From contig NZ_JACEIB010000008.1 of assembly GCF_013778325.1 (NCBI RefSeq), forward strand, positions 1 to 64,000: a stretch of 64,000 nt of DNA, read 5' to 3'. A model generated the notes under the pieces. The model searched no databases, had not been told where the DNA came from, and saw nothing but the letters and a program-made list of their open reading frames with translations. A program made the translations under genes and the position numbers. This document shows, one piece after another, positions 53,957-63,577 of this stretch. The first letter of the stretch is position 1, and the number at the start of each line of letters is the position of its first letter. Source of the stretch: Sphingomonas chungangi (lineage in GTDB: Bacteria; Pseudomonadota; Alphaproteobacteria; Sphingomonadales; Sphingomonadaceae).

Positions 53957-55252
53957 TCAATGGCCGGCGGGCATCGCCACGGCATGATGATCCGCGCCCT
54001 TCACCCGCGATGCGGCAACGGCGAAGATCAGGATGCCGACATAGCCGATCACCGGCACGATGAAGGCATGGCCGAAGCTGCCCGTCGCGTCCGTGATCTT
54101 GCCGGCGATCCAGGGCAATATCGCACCGCCGACGATCGCGACGCACAGCAGCCCCGCCGTCGAGGAAGCCGGCGCCGAGGAGCGCTGGAGGGTCAGCGAG
54201 AAGATCGTCGGGAACATGATCGAGTTGAACAACCCGATCGCCAGCGCGCACCATGCCGCCGCCGGGCCGCTCAGCAGGAAGGCCGCGAGCGACAGGCCGA
54301 CATTCACCGCAACCATGATCGACAGCAGCACGGCCGCCGGGAACACCGCGAGCAGCACCGAACCCACGAAGCGGCCGGCGAGCGCCCCGCCCCAATAATA
54401 ATTGGCGGTCATCGCGCCCGCCATCGCGAGGCTGACGCCCAGCACTTCGGGCCGGTTGAGATAGTTGATCATCAGCGATCCGATCGTCACCTCGGAGCCG
54501 ACATAGAGGAAGATCGCCGCCGCGCCGGCCAGCGCCCAGCCGCAGCGCAATGCCGCGAAGGCCGAACCGGCCTCCGCCTGCCCCGCGCCGTTCTCATGCG
54601 GCACGGCGGTCTCGATCCGCTGGCGCATGACGAAGATCAGCACGCCGAGCGCCGCGAGGAACGCCGCGATCACCAGGAAGGCGTGGTTCACCGCCGCCAG
54701 CCCAGCCGCGCGTGAGGCCTCGTCTGTGATCGTCGCGCCGCCATTCTTGAAGATGTCGCCCGACAGCATCAGCGACGCGCCAAGATGCACGCCCAGCACC
54801 ACGCCGAGCGAGTTGAAGGCCTGCGCGAAGGTCAGCCGGAAGTGCGAACGCTCGGGCGCGCCCAGAGCCGCCGCCAGTGGATTGGCCGCGACCTGCAGCA
54901 TGGTGATGCCCGCCGCCAGCGTGAACAGGGCCATCAGCACCAGCACGTAGGTCCGCAGTTCCGAGGCGACGAGCACGACGAAGCAACCGGCGATCATCAC
55001 GCCGAGCGCCGCGAGGATCGAGCGGCTCGGCCCCAGCCTTCCGACCACGGCCGCCGCCGGCAGCGAGAAGACGCCGTAGCCCAGGAAGAAGGCGAACTGG
55101 GTCAGCATCGCCTCGGCCGTGGTGAGGCTGTAGATGCCCTTGAGCGCCGCGATCAGCGGATCGTTGTTCGACGTGATGAAGCCCCAGGCGAAGAACAGGC
55201 AGGTCACGGTCACAAAGGCGGGCAACACGCCCGATGCGGCACGGCTCGGCAT
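53957..55252 (-). CDS. Sugar MFS transporter, FucP/NagP family
   Basis: A 431-residue, twelve-helix transporter. FFAWGFITSNNDPLIAALKG and the helix 4-5 region QVAANPLAAALGAPERSHFRLTFAQAFNSLG (given in parts) match the FucP/GluP/NagP group of sugar:proton symporters. Gene order with a glycosylasparaginase and cutC suggests N-acetylglucosamine as substrate (inference). The start at 55252 has AGGAG upstream. Its last codons are 27 bp from the tandem repeat. Confidence 0.85.
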   Translation of the reverse strand: MPSRAASGVLPAFVTVTCLFFAWGFITSNNDPLIAALKGIYSLTTAEAMLTQFAFFLGYGVFSLPAAAVVGRLGPSRSILAALGVMIAGCFVVLVASELRTYVLVLMALFTLAAGITMLQVAANPLAAALGAPERSHFRLTFAQAFNSLGVVLGVHLGASLMLSGDIFKNGGATITDEASRAAGLAAVNHAFLVIAAFLAALGVLIFVMRQRIETAVPHENGAGQAEAGSAFAALRCGWALAGAAAIFLYVGSEVTIGSLMINYLNRPEVLGVSLAMAGAMTANYYWGGALAGRFVGSVLLAVFPAAVLLSIMVAVNVGLSLAAFLLSGPAAAWCALAIGLFNSIMFPTIFSLTLQRSSAPASSTAGLLCVAIVGGAILPWIAGKITDATGSFGHAFIVPVIGYVGILIFAVAASRVKGADHHAVAMPAGH

Positions 55253-55566
55253 TCCACTCTCCTCGTCGCCGGCTCGATCGGGTAGCCAGCGAGACAGCGC
55301 TATCATCGGAAGCGGCCGATCGAAAGAGGCAGCATGGCTCAGATCGTCGGGGGAACACGCCGGCAGCGTATGCGATTTCCGATTGCCGAAATTTCATGAA
55401 GGCGACTCGGCTCGTTTCGCGCCCGAATCAGCGTCGTTCCGGGCTTGGAACGAGACGAGCGATGATGTCGCGGGCGAAATTAATCGGGAACCGCCTGCGG
55501 TTGCTGGGGTTTGGCCTCCCTGCGAGACCTGTTCACTCGCCGACCACGGTTGGAGGAACGATAACC
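55253..55566. other. Intergenic region between divergent genes
   Basis: No gene is supported. A possible extracytoplasmic-sigma (EcfG-type) element reads GGAAC at 55487-55491 and GTT at 55509-55511, 17 bases apart, upstream of the small secreted protein gene; this is weak evidence. Short frames here have no family likeness. Confidence 0.35.
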
Positions 55567-55929
55567 ATGAAGATTCTTCTTTTCGCGTCCGCGCTGGCGC
55601 TGAGCACCGCTGCCATCGCACAGGACGCGTCCACCCCGCCGCCTCCGCCGGCTGCCCCTGCGACGCCCGATGCGTCCGCTCCGCCGGCGATGCCGGCCAC
55701 GCCGGATGCGTCTGCCCCCGCGGCCGCGCCGGCGCCCGACACCTCGGCTGCCCCGGCCGCCGCGCCGATGGCGGGCGATTCGAGCAACATGTCGAGCGCG
55801 ACCTCGTCCGCCTCGTCGACCGACGACAGCAACCTGCCGATGTGCTCGAAGACCGTCACCGACAAGTGCAAGCAGGGCGGCAAGGGCATGATGCACCACA
55901 AGAAGATGATGCATCACAAGAAAATGTAA
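55567..55929 (+). CDS. Small secreted Ala/Pro-rich protein with His-Lys-Met tail
   Basis: 120 residues: signal peptide MKILLFASALALSTAAIAQ, then a low-complexity Ala/Pro/Asp region with APATPDASAPPAMPATPDAS repeats, two cysteines (MCSKTVTDKC) and a C-terminal MMHHKKMMHHKKM that could bind metal ions. GGAGGAAC is a strong Shine-Dalgarno. No known family; the tail suggests copper or other metal binding, which is inference only. Confidence 0.7.
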   Translation: MKILLFASALALSTAAIAQDASTPPPPPAAPATPDASAPPAMPATPDASAPAAAPAPDTSAAPAAAPMAGDSSNMSSATSSASSTDDSNLPMCSKTVTDKCKQGGKGMMHHKKMMHHKKM

Positions 55930-55941
55930 GCTTGGAGAGGA

Positions 55942-55967
55942 GCCGGGCGGCCCCGTGACCGCCCGGC
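55942..55967 (+). terminator. Terminator-like hairpin between convergent genes
   Basis: GCCGGGCGG (55942-55950) pairs perfectly with CCGCCCGGC (55959-55967) across an 8-base loop, followed by GATTTCCC. It lies between the small secreted protein gene and the 3' end of gcvPB and may serve both strands. Confidence 0.6.
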
Positions 55968-55984
55968 GATTTCCCTGAGGCGGT

Positions 55985-57559
55985 CTATTCGGCCGCTTCG
56001 GCCTGAACAGGCTCCTTCCACACCAGAACGGGCTTGCGCGCGGCCGCCGTCTCGTCGAGGCGGCGGCGCGGTGCGTATATGGGGGCGGCCTTCAGCGCCG
56101 TGTCGCCCGCTTTGGCCCGCTCCGCCACGCTGCGCAGCGCGCCGATAAACTGATCGAGCGCCGCCTTGCTCTCGGTCTCGGTCGGCTCGACCAGCATCGC
56201 GCCGTGGACGACCAGCGGGAAATAGACCGTCATCGGGTGGAAGCCCTCGTCGATCAGCCCCTTGGCGACGTCCAGCGTCGAGAAGCCTTCCGCGAAGTTC
56301 TTATCCGAGAAGATCGCCTCGTGCATGCACGGGCCGGACGGCGCGAATGGTGCGTCCATCACGCCTTCCAGTGAGCGCAGGATGTAGTTGGCGGAGAGCA
56401 CCGCGTCCTCGGACACCTGCTTCAGCCCGTCCGCACCGTGGGACAGCATATAGGCCGCCGCGCGGGTGAACATGCCCATCTGGCCGTGGAAGGCGACCAT
56501 GCGGCCGAACGCCTTGCTGTGGCCTTCCTCGGCGACCGTCTCCTCCTCGACGAGGACGTAGCGGTCATCGTGCTTCTCGACGAACGGCAGTGGCGCGAAC
56601 GGCGCCAAAGCCTCGGAGAACACCACCGGCCCCGAGCCCGGCCCGCCGCCGCCATGGGGCGTCGAGAAGGTCTTGTGCAGGTTGATGTGCATCGCATCGA
56701 CGCCGAGGTCGCCCGGCCGCACCCGGCCGACGATCGCGTTGAAGTTGGCGCCGTCGCAATAGACGTAGCCGCCGATGGCGTGCACCGCCTCGCCAATCGC
56801 GATCATGTCGCGCTCGAACAGGCCGCAGGTGTTGGGGTTGGTGATCATCACGCCCGCGACCTCGGGCGACAGCGCGGCCTTGAGCGCATCGAGATCGACC
56901 CGGCCGTCCACGGTCGCCGGGATGCCCTTCACCTGATAGCCCGCGAAGGCGGCGGTGGCGGGGTTGGTGCCGTGCGCGCTTTCGGGGACGAGGATGATCT
57001 TGCGCGCGTCTCCCTTCGCCTCGTGCGCGGCGCGGATCGCCAGCAGGCCGCACAGCTCGCCATGCGCGCCCGCCTTGGGGCTCATCGCGATGCCGGGCAT
57101 GTTGGTGAGCGCCTTCAGCCACTCGGCGACGAGATGAATGACGGCCAGCGCGCCCTGCGTGCCGTCGACCGGGGTGAGCGGGTGGAGATCCGCGAAGCCG
57201 GGCAACCGCGCCATCTTCTCGTTGAGGCGAGGATTGTGCTTCATCGTGCACGACCCGAGCGGGAACAGGCCGAGGTCGATCGCATAATTCTGCCGGCTGA
57301 GGCGGGTATAGTGCCGCACCGCCTCGGGCTCGGAAAGGCCGGGCAGGCCGATCGGCCTGTTGCGCTCGAGACCCGCGAGGCGCGACGCCACCTTCGGCCG
57401 CTCGGGCAGATCGACGCCGGTGCGATCCAAATCGCCGATCTCGAAGAGCAAAGGCTCCTCCAGCATCAGCGCCCTGTTGCCGGTGTAGGTGGCGGGCGCG
57501 TCGCTCTCGCCGCCCGCGCTCATTTCGGGGCGCCAGCCCGACTGGTTGATCGCGCTCAT
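55985..57559 (-). CDS. gcvPB: Glycine decarboxylase subunit 2 (P-protein beta)
   Basis: A 524-residue PLP enzyme subunit. The PLP lysine lies in [17 protein letters not shown], followed by the glycine-rich [10 protein letters not shown]. With gcvPA it forms the P-protein that decarboxylates glycine and loads the aminomethyl group on lipoyl-GcvH. Its ATG overlaps the gcvPA stop by 4 bp. The two-subunit form, rather than one 950-residue chain, is typical of Firmicutes, Thermus and sphingomonads. Confidence 0.95.
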   Translation of the reverse strand: MSAINQSGWRPEMSAGGESDAPATYTGNRALMLEEPLLFEIGDLDRTGVDLPERPKVASRLAGLERNRPIGLPGLSEPEAVRHYTRLSRQNYAIDLGLFPLGSCTMKHNPRLNEKMARLPGFADLHPLTPVDGTQGALAVIHLVAEWLKALTNMPGIAMSPKAGAHGELCGLLAIRAAHEAKGDARKIILVPESAHGTNPATAAFAGYQVKGIPATVDGRVDLDALKAALSPEVAGVMITNPNTCGLFERDMIAIGEAVHAIGGYVYCDGANFNAIVGRVRPGDLGVDAMHINLHKTFSTPHGGGGPGSGPVVFSEALAPFAPLPFVEKHDDRYVLVEEETVAEEGHSKAFGRMVAFHGQMGMFTRAAAYMLSHGADGLKQVSEDAVLSANYILRSLEGVMDAPFAPSGPCMHEAIFSDKNFAEGFSTLDVAKGLIDEGFHPMTVYFPLVVHGAMLVEPTETESKAALDQFIGALRSVAERAKAGDTALKAAPIYAPRRRLDETAAARKPVLVWKEPVQAEAAE

Positions 57560-58920
57560 GCCAGCGCCTCCTCAAGAGCGCCGCACAGCGCTTCGACATC
57601 CTCGCCGGTGGTCGTCTCGGTGACGGCGACCAGCAATCCGTTCTCACGCCCATCCCCATCCGGATAGAGCCGGCCGAGCGACACTCCGCCCAGCACGCCG
57701 TTGCGCGCCATCTCGCGCACCACCGGCCGCGAGGGCTTGGGGAGCGTCAGCGTGAACTCGTTGAAGAAGGCGCCGTCCATCACCTTGACGCCCGGCACCC
57801 GCGCCAGACGATCCGCCGCCTGCACCGCCAGCGCATGATTGAGCGCCGCGAGATCGCGCAGCCCCTTCTCACCCAGCAGCGTCATGTGCACGGTGAAGGC
57901 CAGCGCACAGAGGCCGGAATTGGTGCAGATGTTCGACGTCGCCTTCTCGCGGCGGATATGCTGCTCGCGGGTCGAGAGTGTCAGCACGAAGCCGCGCTTC
58001 CCGTCCGCATCCACCGTCTCGCCGGCGAGGCGGCCGGGCATCTGGCGGACATGCTTTTCGGCACACGCGAACAGGCCCACGTACGGCCCGCCGAACTGCA
58101 GGCCGACGCCGATCGACTGACCCTCGCCCACCACGATGTCCGCGCCCATCTCGCCGGGCGACCTGATCAGGCCGAGCGACACCGGCTCGGTGACCACCGC
58201 GATCAGCAGCGCACCCTTGGCGTGGCAGGCCTCGGCCAGCTCGGAGAGATCGGCGACGCGGCCGAGGATGCCGGGATTCTGCACCACGACGCAGCTGGTC
58301 TCCGTGTCGACGGCGGCGATCAGGCGCGCCATCTCCATCTCCGCAGTGCCGTCGAGCTTCGGCAGCGCCGTCTCCAGCACGTCGCCGGTGAACTTCGCCA
58401 TCGTCTCGCAGACCGAGACGTAATGCGGGTGCAGCCCGCCCGAGAGGATCGCCTTGCCGCGCCGCGTGATCCGCCGCGCCATCACGATCGCCTCCCAACA
58501 GGCGGTCGATCCGTCGTACATCGAGGCGTTCGCCACCTCGCAACCATACAGCCGCGCGACCTGCGTCTGGAACTCGAACAGCGCCTGCAGCGTGCCTTGC
58601 GCGATCTCGGGCTGGTAGGGCGTGTAGCTGGTCAGGAACTCGCCGCGCTGGATGATATGATCGACGCTGGCGGGAACGTGGTGCTTGTAGGCACCCGCAC
58701 CGAGGAAGAAGGGGCCGTCGCCCGCCGCCTGGTTCATCCGTGCGAGGCGCCCAAGCTGGCGCTCGACCTGCAGCTCGGTGGCATGCATCGGCAGGCCGGG
58801 CACGGTGCCGGACAGGCGGGCGGCGCCGGGCACGTCGACGAACAGGTCGTCGATCGACTTGGCGCCGATGACGCCCAGCATCGCCTGCCGGTCTTCGGGT
58901 TGGAGGGGCAGATAGCGCAT
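57556..58920 (-). CDS. gcvPA: Glycine decarboxylase subunit 1 (P-protein alpha)
   Basis: A 454-residue PLP-fold subunit that lacks the PLP lysine and pairs with gcvPB. Family stretches include [15 protein letters not shown] at the start, [37 protein letters not shown] and [13 protein letters not shown]. Its ATG overlaps the TGA of the upstream methyltransferase (TGATG), so translation is coupled. Confidence 0.95.
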   Translation of the reverse strand: MRYLPLQPEDRQAMLGVIGAKSIDDLFVDVPGAARLSGTVPGLPMHATELQVERQLGRLARMNQAAGDGPFFLGAGAYKHHVPASVDHIIQRGEFLTSYTPYQPEIAQGTLQALFEFQTQVARLYGCEVANASMYDGSTACWEAIVMARRITRRGKAILSGGLHPHYVSVCETMAKFTGDVLETALPKLDGTAEMEMARLIAAVDTETSCVVVQNPGILGRVADLSELAEACHAKGALLIAVVTEPVSLGLIRSPGEMGADIVVGEGQSIGVGLQFGGPYVGLFACAEKHVRQMPGRLAGETVDADGKRGFVLTLSTREQHIRREKATSNICTNSGLCALAFTVHMTLLGEKGLRDLAALNHALAVQAADRLARVPGVKVMDGAFFNEFTLTLPKPSRPVVREMARNGVLGGVSLGRLYPDGDGRENGLLVAVTETTTGEDVEALCGALEEALA

Positions 58921-59687
58921 CAGGCGGGCTTCCTCATGGAAAAGCGGAGGCGGACATAATCGGCGAGCCAGCCGCCGTCGGGCTGGCGGAGCGCGGCTTC
59001 GGTGCGGCGCTCGACCGCTTCGCCGATCACGGCCTGCTCCTCCTCGGGAATGCCGTCGGCATCCATCAGGCCGGAGCGGAAGGTGCGGACCCAGCCGGCG
59101 ACGCCGGTGGGCAACGGCGTCGGGCGCGGGATCAGCCGCGCCTCGATGTCAGTGAAGCCGGCGGCGGCGTAGGTGGCGGTGAAATCCTCGACGGACGGAT
59201 ACCAGTGCGTGTCCTGCGGGCGCACCGGATGTCCGCGCTCGGCCAGCTCCTCGCGCACCGCCGCCCAGATCGTCGCGACATTGCCCTCGCCGCCCATCTC
59301 GCCGACGAAGCGGCCGCCGGGCTTGAGCGCCGCGAACACACCGCGCGCGACGCCGTGCTTGTCGAGCATCCAGTGGAGCGCAGCGTTGGAAAAAGCAGCG
59401 TCGTACTCCGCCGGCAGATCGAGCGCCTGCCCGTCCGCCACGGCGACATCCAGCCCGCGCGCCTTGGCCGCCTCGATCATCTCGGGCGAGGCATCGACGC
59501 CGAACACGCGGGCGCCGGCCGCGACCAGCTTCTCGGTCAGCACCCCGTCGCCGCAGCCGACATCGAGGATGCGCTCCCCAGGTTGAGGGGCGAGCAGTTC
59601 TACGACCGGTGCGCCCATCGCGGGCACGAAGGCTGCGTTCTTGGCGTAATCGCCGGGCGACCAGCGTGAAGCGGAATTGACTGCCAC
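58920..59687 (-). CDS. Class I SAM-dependent methyltransferase inside the gcv operon
   Basis: 255 residues. The SAM-binding motif [16 protein letters not shown] is followed by [30 protein letters not shown] and [13 protein letters not shown], close to trans-aconitate 2-methyltransferase-like and UbiE-like enzymes. The GTG at 59687 is preferred, with GGGAG upstream; the longer frame runs into a palindromic repeat. It sits between gcvH and gcvPA, coupled to gcvPA by overlapping TGATG. Why a methyltransferase is within the glycine cleavage operon is unclear; substrate unknown. Confidence 0.85.
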   Translation of the reverse strand: MAVNSASRWSPGDYAKNAAFVPAMGAPVVELLAPQPGERILDVGCGDGVLTEKLVAAGARVFGVDASPEMIEAAKARGLDVAVADGQALDLPAEYDAAFSNAALHWMLDKHGVARGVFAALKPGGRFVGEMGGEGNVATIWAAVREELAERGHPVRPQDTHWYPSVEDFTATYAAAGFTDIEARLIPRPTPLPTGVAGWVRTFRSGLMDADGIPEEEQAVIGEAVERRTEAALRQPDGGWLADYVRLRFSMRKPA

Positions 59688-59701
59688 GATCTTATCTCCC
59701 T

Positions 59702-59784
59702 CCGTTCGTCCTGAGCGAAGTCGAAGGACAGGCTGCAAGCGCAGCGTGTGAGGCCCACACTTCGACTTCGCTCAGTGCGAACGG
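59702..59784. repeat. Dispersed palindromic repeat, copy 2
   Basis: Arms CCGTTCGTCCTGAGCGAAG at the left and CTTCGCTCAGTGCGAACGG at the right are inverted repeats of each other with two mismatches. It is the same element as at 47180 and 61679. It lies inside the gcv operon between gcvH and the methyltransferase gene, where it could shape the mRNA. Confidence 0.85.
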
Positions 59785-59794
59785 GTCCACTTGA

Positions 59795-60169
59795 TCAAAT
59801 GCTATCCACGAACGCCTTGTACGCGGCCTCGTCCATCAGCCCGTCGAGCTCGGACGGATCGGACAGCGTCAGCTTGAAGAACCAGCCGTCGCCCTCCGGC
59901 GCGGTGTTGACCAGCGAGGGATCGTCGGTGAGCGCGGCATTGCCCTCGGTCACTTCGCCCGAGACCGGCGCGTAGACGTCCGACGCGGCCTTCACCGACT
60001 CCACGACGGCGGCTTCCTTGCCCTTCTCGACTTTCGTGCCGGCGGCGGGCACCTCGGCGAAGACGATGTCGCCGAGCTGGGCCTGCGCATAATCGGTGAT
60101 GCCGACCGTCGCGGCAGTGCCCTCGACGCTGATCCACTCATGATCCTTGGAGAAATAGACGGTTCCCAT
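59795..60169 (-). CDS. gcvH: Glycine cleavage system H protein
   Basis: 124 residues, the lipoyl carrier of the glycine cleavage system. The lipoylated lysine is K60 in [12 protein letters not shown]. It shuttles the aminomethyl group between the P- and T-proteins and is reoxidised by lipoamide dehydrogenase. Starts 2 bp after the gcvT stop. Confidence 0.96.
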   Translation of the reverse strand: MGTVYFSKDHEWISVEGTAATVGITDYAQAQLGDIVFAEVPAAGTKVEKGKEAAVVESVKAASDVYAPVSGEVTEGNAALTDDPSLVNTAPEGDGWFFKLTLSDPSELDGLMDEAAYKAFVDSI

Positions 60170-60171
60170 GG

Positions 60172-61326
60172 TCAGGCTCCCTTGCGGTGATAGCGGTGGG
60201 GGACGAGCGGCATCGGGGTGACGATGCCGGTGAAGATCTTGCCGCGCTGGTTGAGCGTGATGCTCGCGCCGGGCGCGGCGGAGGCGGCGGGCACGTAGGC
60301 CATCGCGATCGCCTTGCCGAGCGACGGCGAATACCCGCCCGAGGTGACGCGACCAACCTCGCTGCCCTCGCCATCGAGCACGGCGGCGCCTTCGCGCACC
60401 GGCTGGCGGCCCTCGACCACCAGCATCACGCGCTTGAGGATCGGGCCGTTCTCACGCTCCAGCATGATACGGTCGTGGCCGGGGAAGCCGCCTTCCTCGC
60501 GGCGGCGCTTGGAGAGCGCGAAGCCGAGAGCGGCGGCGACGGGCGTGGTCTCCGGATCGAGATCGTGGCCGTAGAGCGGCAGCCCCGCCTCCAGCCGCAG
60601 CGAATCGCGCGCGCCGAGGCCGATCGGCTTCACCTCCGACTCGGCGCAGAGCGCATCGGCGAGCTTTTCGGCATCCTCGGCGGGCACTGAAATCTCGAAC
60701 CCGTCCTCGCCGGTATAACCCGAGCGGCTGACCCAGCAGTCGATGCCGGCGATGGTGAAGGCGCCCGCGGTCATGAAGGTCAGCGCCTCGACGCCCGGCG
60801 CGAGACGTGCCAGCGCCGTCACCGCCTCCGGCCCCTGCAGCGCCAGCAGCGCCTGCTCGTAGAGGTGCGAGAGTGTGATGTCATCGTCGAGATGTTCGCG
60901 CAGATGCGCGATGTCGTCCCACTTGGTCGCGCCGTTGACGACCATGTAATAGCCACCCTCGGCGTCGAACGGCGAGGCCGCCGGCAGCCGCGTGACCATG
61001 AGATCGTCTAGGATGCCGCCATTGTCGGCCAGCAGCAGCGAGTAACGCTGGCGTCCCTCGCCCAGCCCCTTGATGTCGGCGGGAAGCAGCATTTCGAGCG
61101 CTTCGGCGACTTCCTCGCCGGTGAAGACCAGCTGGCCCATGTGGGAAACGTCGAACAGCCCGGCATGCTCGCGCGTCCAGAGATGTTCGGCCATGATGCC
61201 TTCATACTGGATCGGCATGTGGTAGCCGGCAAACTCGACCATGCGGCCGCCCTTCGCGCGGTGCCAGGCGTCGAGCGGCAGCGCCTCGACGGTCTCCACG
61301 AAGTCTTCTGTGGCGGTATCGGTCAT
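60172..61326 (-). CDS. gcvT: Glycine cleavage system T protein (aminomethyltransferase)
   Basis: A 384-residue tetrahydrofolate-dependent aminomethyltransferase. Signature segments: [29 protein letters not shown]-like [33 protein letters not shown] (folate-binding) and [20 protein letters not shown]. It transfers the methylene unit from GcvH to folate and releases ammonia. First gene of the operon, with GGAGG 7 bases before its ATG and the glycine riboswitch in its leader. Confidence 0.96.
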   Translation of the reverse strand: MTDTATEDFVETVEALPLDAWHRAKGGRMVEFAGYHMPIQYEGIMAEHLWTREHAGLFDVSHMGQLVFTGEEVAEALEMLLPADIKGLGEGRQRYSLLLADNGGILDDLMVTRLPAASPFDAEGGYYMVVNGATKWDDIAHLREHLDDDITLSHLYEQALLALQGPEAVTALARLAPGVEALTFMTAGAFTIAGIDCWVSRSGYTGEDGFEISVPAEDAEKLADALCAESEVKPIGLGARDSLRLEAGLPLYGHDLDPETTPVAAALGFALSKRRREEGGFPGHDRIMLERENGPILKRVMLVVEGRQPVREGAAVLDGEGSEVGRVTSGGYSPSLGKAIAMAYVPAASAAPGASITLNQRGKIFTGIVTPMPLVPHRYHRKGA

Positions 61327-61384
61327 CAGGGCCTCCGTGCCGGTAAGACGAGGCGACGCGGGCGGATTCGCCCTGTCATCCTCG

Positions 61385-61590
61385 CCCCCTCTGTCACGGA
61401 ACCTGAGAGCTTTCGCGCGCTCTTGCGAGGGCGCTTACCCCTTCGGTGGGGCGACCGGCCGATTCACGACCCTTCGCCCGCTTTCCAGAGTGCCCTGATC
61501 TGCCCGCGCGGTCCCGAGGCCTGAGAGATTCCGGGGCGGTTGCTCCTTCGGCGGCGACGGCCCGAAGTCCGCCACGCTCTCCCGCGTGTA
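61385..61590 (-). promoter_or_regulatory. Tandem glycine riboswitch
   Basis: On the minus strand two glycine aptamers lie in series upstream of gcvT. Aptamer 1 (about 61590-61480) has GGGAGAG, CGCCGAAGGAGCAA, AATCTCTCAGG and ACTCTGGA; aptamer 2 (about 61480-61385) has CACCGAAGGGGTAAGC, GAAAGCTCTCAGGTTC and GTGACAGAGGGG. A TTGACT at 61650-61645 could be the -35 of its promoter. Glycine binding is expected to turn on gcvTH-methyltransferase-gcvPAPB. Signature motifs make this call firm; exact ends are approximate. Confidence 0.93.
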
Positions 61591-61678
61591 CAGCCGGCGG
61601 TTGCCCGCCGGAGACGGGTTCGGAGTGGGGGATGCGGGAGCGCGAGTCAATGCGAGTCCCGCCGCACTCGGAAAAATC

Positions 61679-61761
61679 CCGTTCGCACTGAGCGTAGTCG
61701 AAGTGCGGGCTGCAAACGCAGCGCCTGCCGCCCGTCCTTCGACTACGTTCAGGACGAACGG
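61679..61761. repeat. Dispersed palindromic repeat, copy 3
   Basis: Same element as copies at 47180 and 59702: left arm CCGTTCGCACTGAGCGTAG, right arm CTACGTTCAGGACGAACGG, with a GC-rich centre. It lies between the riboswitch leader and the lipoprotein gene. Confidence 0.85.
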
Positions 61762-61782
61762 TGCGCTTGAATGACGCTCAGA

Positions 61783-62475
61783 TCACTTCGTCGCGTTGTA
61801 GGCCAGCTGCTCCTGGGTCAGCTGGAAGCCGACCAGCAGCTCGAAGCTCGCCTTGGCCATCGCCGCGCGCACCGTCGGATCGGTCATCGGATCGACGGTG
61901 GCATCGGCATCGTCGGCGTTGCGCTTGCGGATCAATTTGTTGCGGATGTTCTCCGGCAGGGTTGCCTCGGCGCGATTGACGGTGGCGCTCGCCTGGCCGT
62001 TGGCGGTGGCGAGCAGCTGGCCGTCGTCGAAGTGGACAGAGATTCGACTGATCGACTTCGACGCGACCTCGGTGCCGCCGTGCATCACCACCGCGAAATA
62101 GGGCAGCACCACGTCGCGGCTCCCATGCGGATCGCTGCGCCGCGCCTCGACCTTGAAGGTCACATTGCTGTTGAGGTTGGGCGATTCGGCCGCCTCGTCC
62201 CTGTTCGGCTTCTTGCCGTTGTCCTCGCTGTCGTCGCACTGGCCGTGCACGTCGGTGAGGACGGCCACGACATCGATCGCGCTCGCATCCCGGCTCTGCG
62301 CCGGATTGAAGAGCGTCACGTCGCCGGCATAGGCCGGAACGCCGACGGCCGGGCAGCTGGTGCGCTTCACCTCCTGGCCGATCGAGCCGCCGATCGCGGT
62401 GATGTCATTATCCTTGGCGCAGCCTGCGAGGACCAAGGGAGCGAGCAGGAGGGCGAGCGGCAGGCGCTTGGTCAT
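61783..62475 (-). CDS. Hypothetical lipoprotein
   Basis: 230 residues with a lipoprotein signal (LALLLAPLVLAGC, lipobox LAGC). The mature part contains a beta-rich DUF-like domain (SNVTFKVEARRSD, DVVLPYFAVVMHGG, SISVHF-like ISRISVHFDDG) and a C-terminal segment ending LTQEQLAYNATK. I recognise it only as a conserved sphingomonad lipoprotein. Divergent from ispH across about 100 bp. The reading frame continues upstream to 63564 opposite ispH but is not real there. Confidence 0.75.
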   Translation of the reverse strand: MTKRLPLALLLAPLVLAGCAKDNDITAIGGSIGQEVKRTSCPAVGVPAYAGDVTLFNPAQSRDASAIDVVAVLTDVHGQCDDSEDNGKKPNRDEAAESPNLNSNVTFKVEARRSDPHGSRDVVLPYFAVVMHGGTEVASKSISRISVHFDDGQLLATANGQASATVNRAEATLPENIRNKLIRKRNADDADATVDPMTDPTVRAAMAKASFELLVGFQLTQEQLAYNATK

Positions 62476-62571
62476 CGACAAGAGGGCATGTCCTGAATGG
62501 GGAACGGTCGGGCGCGGATCATAGGAAGCGCCTTCCGTGCAGGCAAGCAATCGCGTAAGGGCTTCCCCGAG

Positions 62572-63552
62572 ATGATCCAGGCCGACACCGCTGCTCTCGA
62601 ACCCGTCGCCGGCGGGCTTCCCCCGCTCGACCTGCTGATCGCCGCCCCGCGCGGCTTCTGCGCCGGCGTGGACCGGGCGATCCGCATCGTCGAGCTGGCG
62701 ATCGAGAAATACGGCGCGCCGGTCTATGTGCGGCACGAGATCGTCCACAACAAATATGTCGTGGACGAACTGCGCGAGAAGGGCGCGATCTTCGTCGAGG
62801 AGCTGGACGAGGTGCCGGACGATGCGCCGGTGGTCTTCTCCGCGCACGGCGTGCCCAAGATCGTGCCGTTCAAGGCGTCCGAGCGCGGCCTGACCTGGCT
62901 GGATGCGACCTGCCCGCTCGTCTCCAAGGTCCATCGCCAGGCCGAGCGGCTGTCCGAACAAGGCCGCCACATCCTCTTCATCGGCCACGAAGGCCACCCC
63001 GAGGTGATCGGGACGCTGGGGCAGTTGCCCGACGGCGCGATGACGCTGGTGGAGACCGAGGCGGACGTCGCCGCGCTGGAGGTGGCCGATCCCGCCAACC
63101 TCGCCTTCCTCACGCAGACCACGCTCTCGGTGGACGACACCGCCGCGATCGTCGAGGCGCTCAAGCGACGCTTCCCGATGATCCAGGGGCCGCGGGGCGA
63201 GGATATCTGCTACGCCACCTCGAACCGGCAGGCGGCGGTGAAGACGATCGCCCACCGGTGCGATGCCATGCTGGTGATCGGCGCGCCCAACTCCTCCAAC
63301 TCGCTGCGCCTCGTCGAAGTGGCCGAGCGCGAGGGCGCGCGGGCGATGCTGGTCCAGCGCGGCGAGTGCATCGATTTCGACTGGCTGAAGGGCGTCCGCA
63401 CGCTCGGCATCACAGCCGGCGCCTCCGCGCCGGAAGTGCTGGTGCGCGAGGTGGTCGATCGCCTCGCCACCCGCTATGCGGTCCGCGAGCTCGAGGTGGA
63501 ACACACGATCGAGCGCATGATCTTCAAGCTGCCGCGCGGGCTCGCCGCCTGA
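62572..63552 (+). CDS. ispH: 4-hydroxy-3-methylbut-2-enyl diphosphate reductase
   Basis: A 326-residue iron-sulfur enzyme that makes IPP and DMAPP from HMBPP in the last step of the MEP isoprenoid pathway. The three cluster cysteines are visible: [23 protein letters not shown] and [10 protein letters not shown]. Start taken at 62572 ([11 protein letters not shown]), preceded by AGGG; the frame is open from 62497. thrB follows after 25 bp, a common pairing in sphingomonads. Confidence 0.95.
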   Translation: MIQADTAALEPVAGGLPPLDLLIAAPRGFCAGVDRAIRIVELAIEKYGAPVYVRHEIVHNKYVVDELREKGAIFVEELDEVPDDAPVVFSAHGVPKIVPFKASERGLTWLDATCPLVSKVHRQAERLSEQGRHILFIGHEGHPEVIGTLGQLPDGAMTLVETEADVAALEVADPANLAFLTQTTLSVDDTAAIVEALKRRFPMIQGPRGEDICYATSNRQAAVKTIAHRCDAMLVIGAPNSSNSLRLVEVAEREGARAMLVQRGECIDFDWLKGVRTLGITAGASAPEVLVREVVDRLATRYAVRELEVEHTIERMIFKLPRGLAA

Positions 63553-63577
63553 GCGGCGGCACACGCGGGGGAAGCGA

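Noticed and set aside
53578-53985. Open frames of 135-470 residues running through the 11-bp repeat on both strands
   Set aside because: The 11-bp unit has no stop codon in several frames, so long frames appear by default. Only the CutC-like part has family resemblance.
62476-63564. Long minus-strand frame opposite ispH, continuous with the lipoprotein
   Set aside because: It mirrors the codon pattern of ispH and lacks any protein family likeness; the lipoprotein has its own signal peptide start at 62475.
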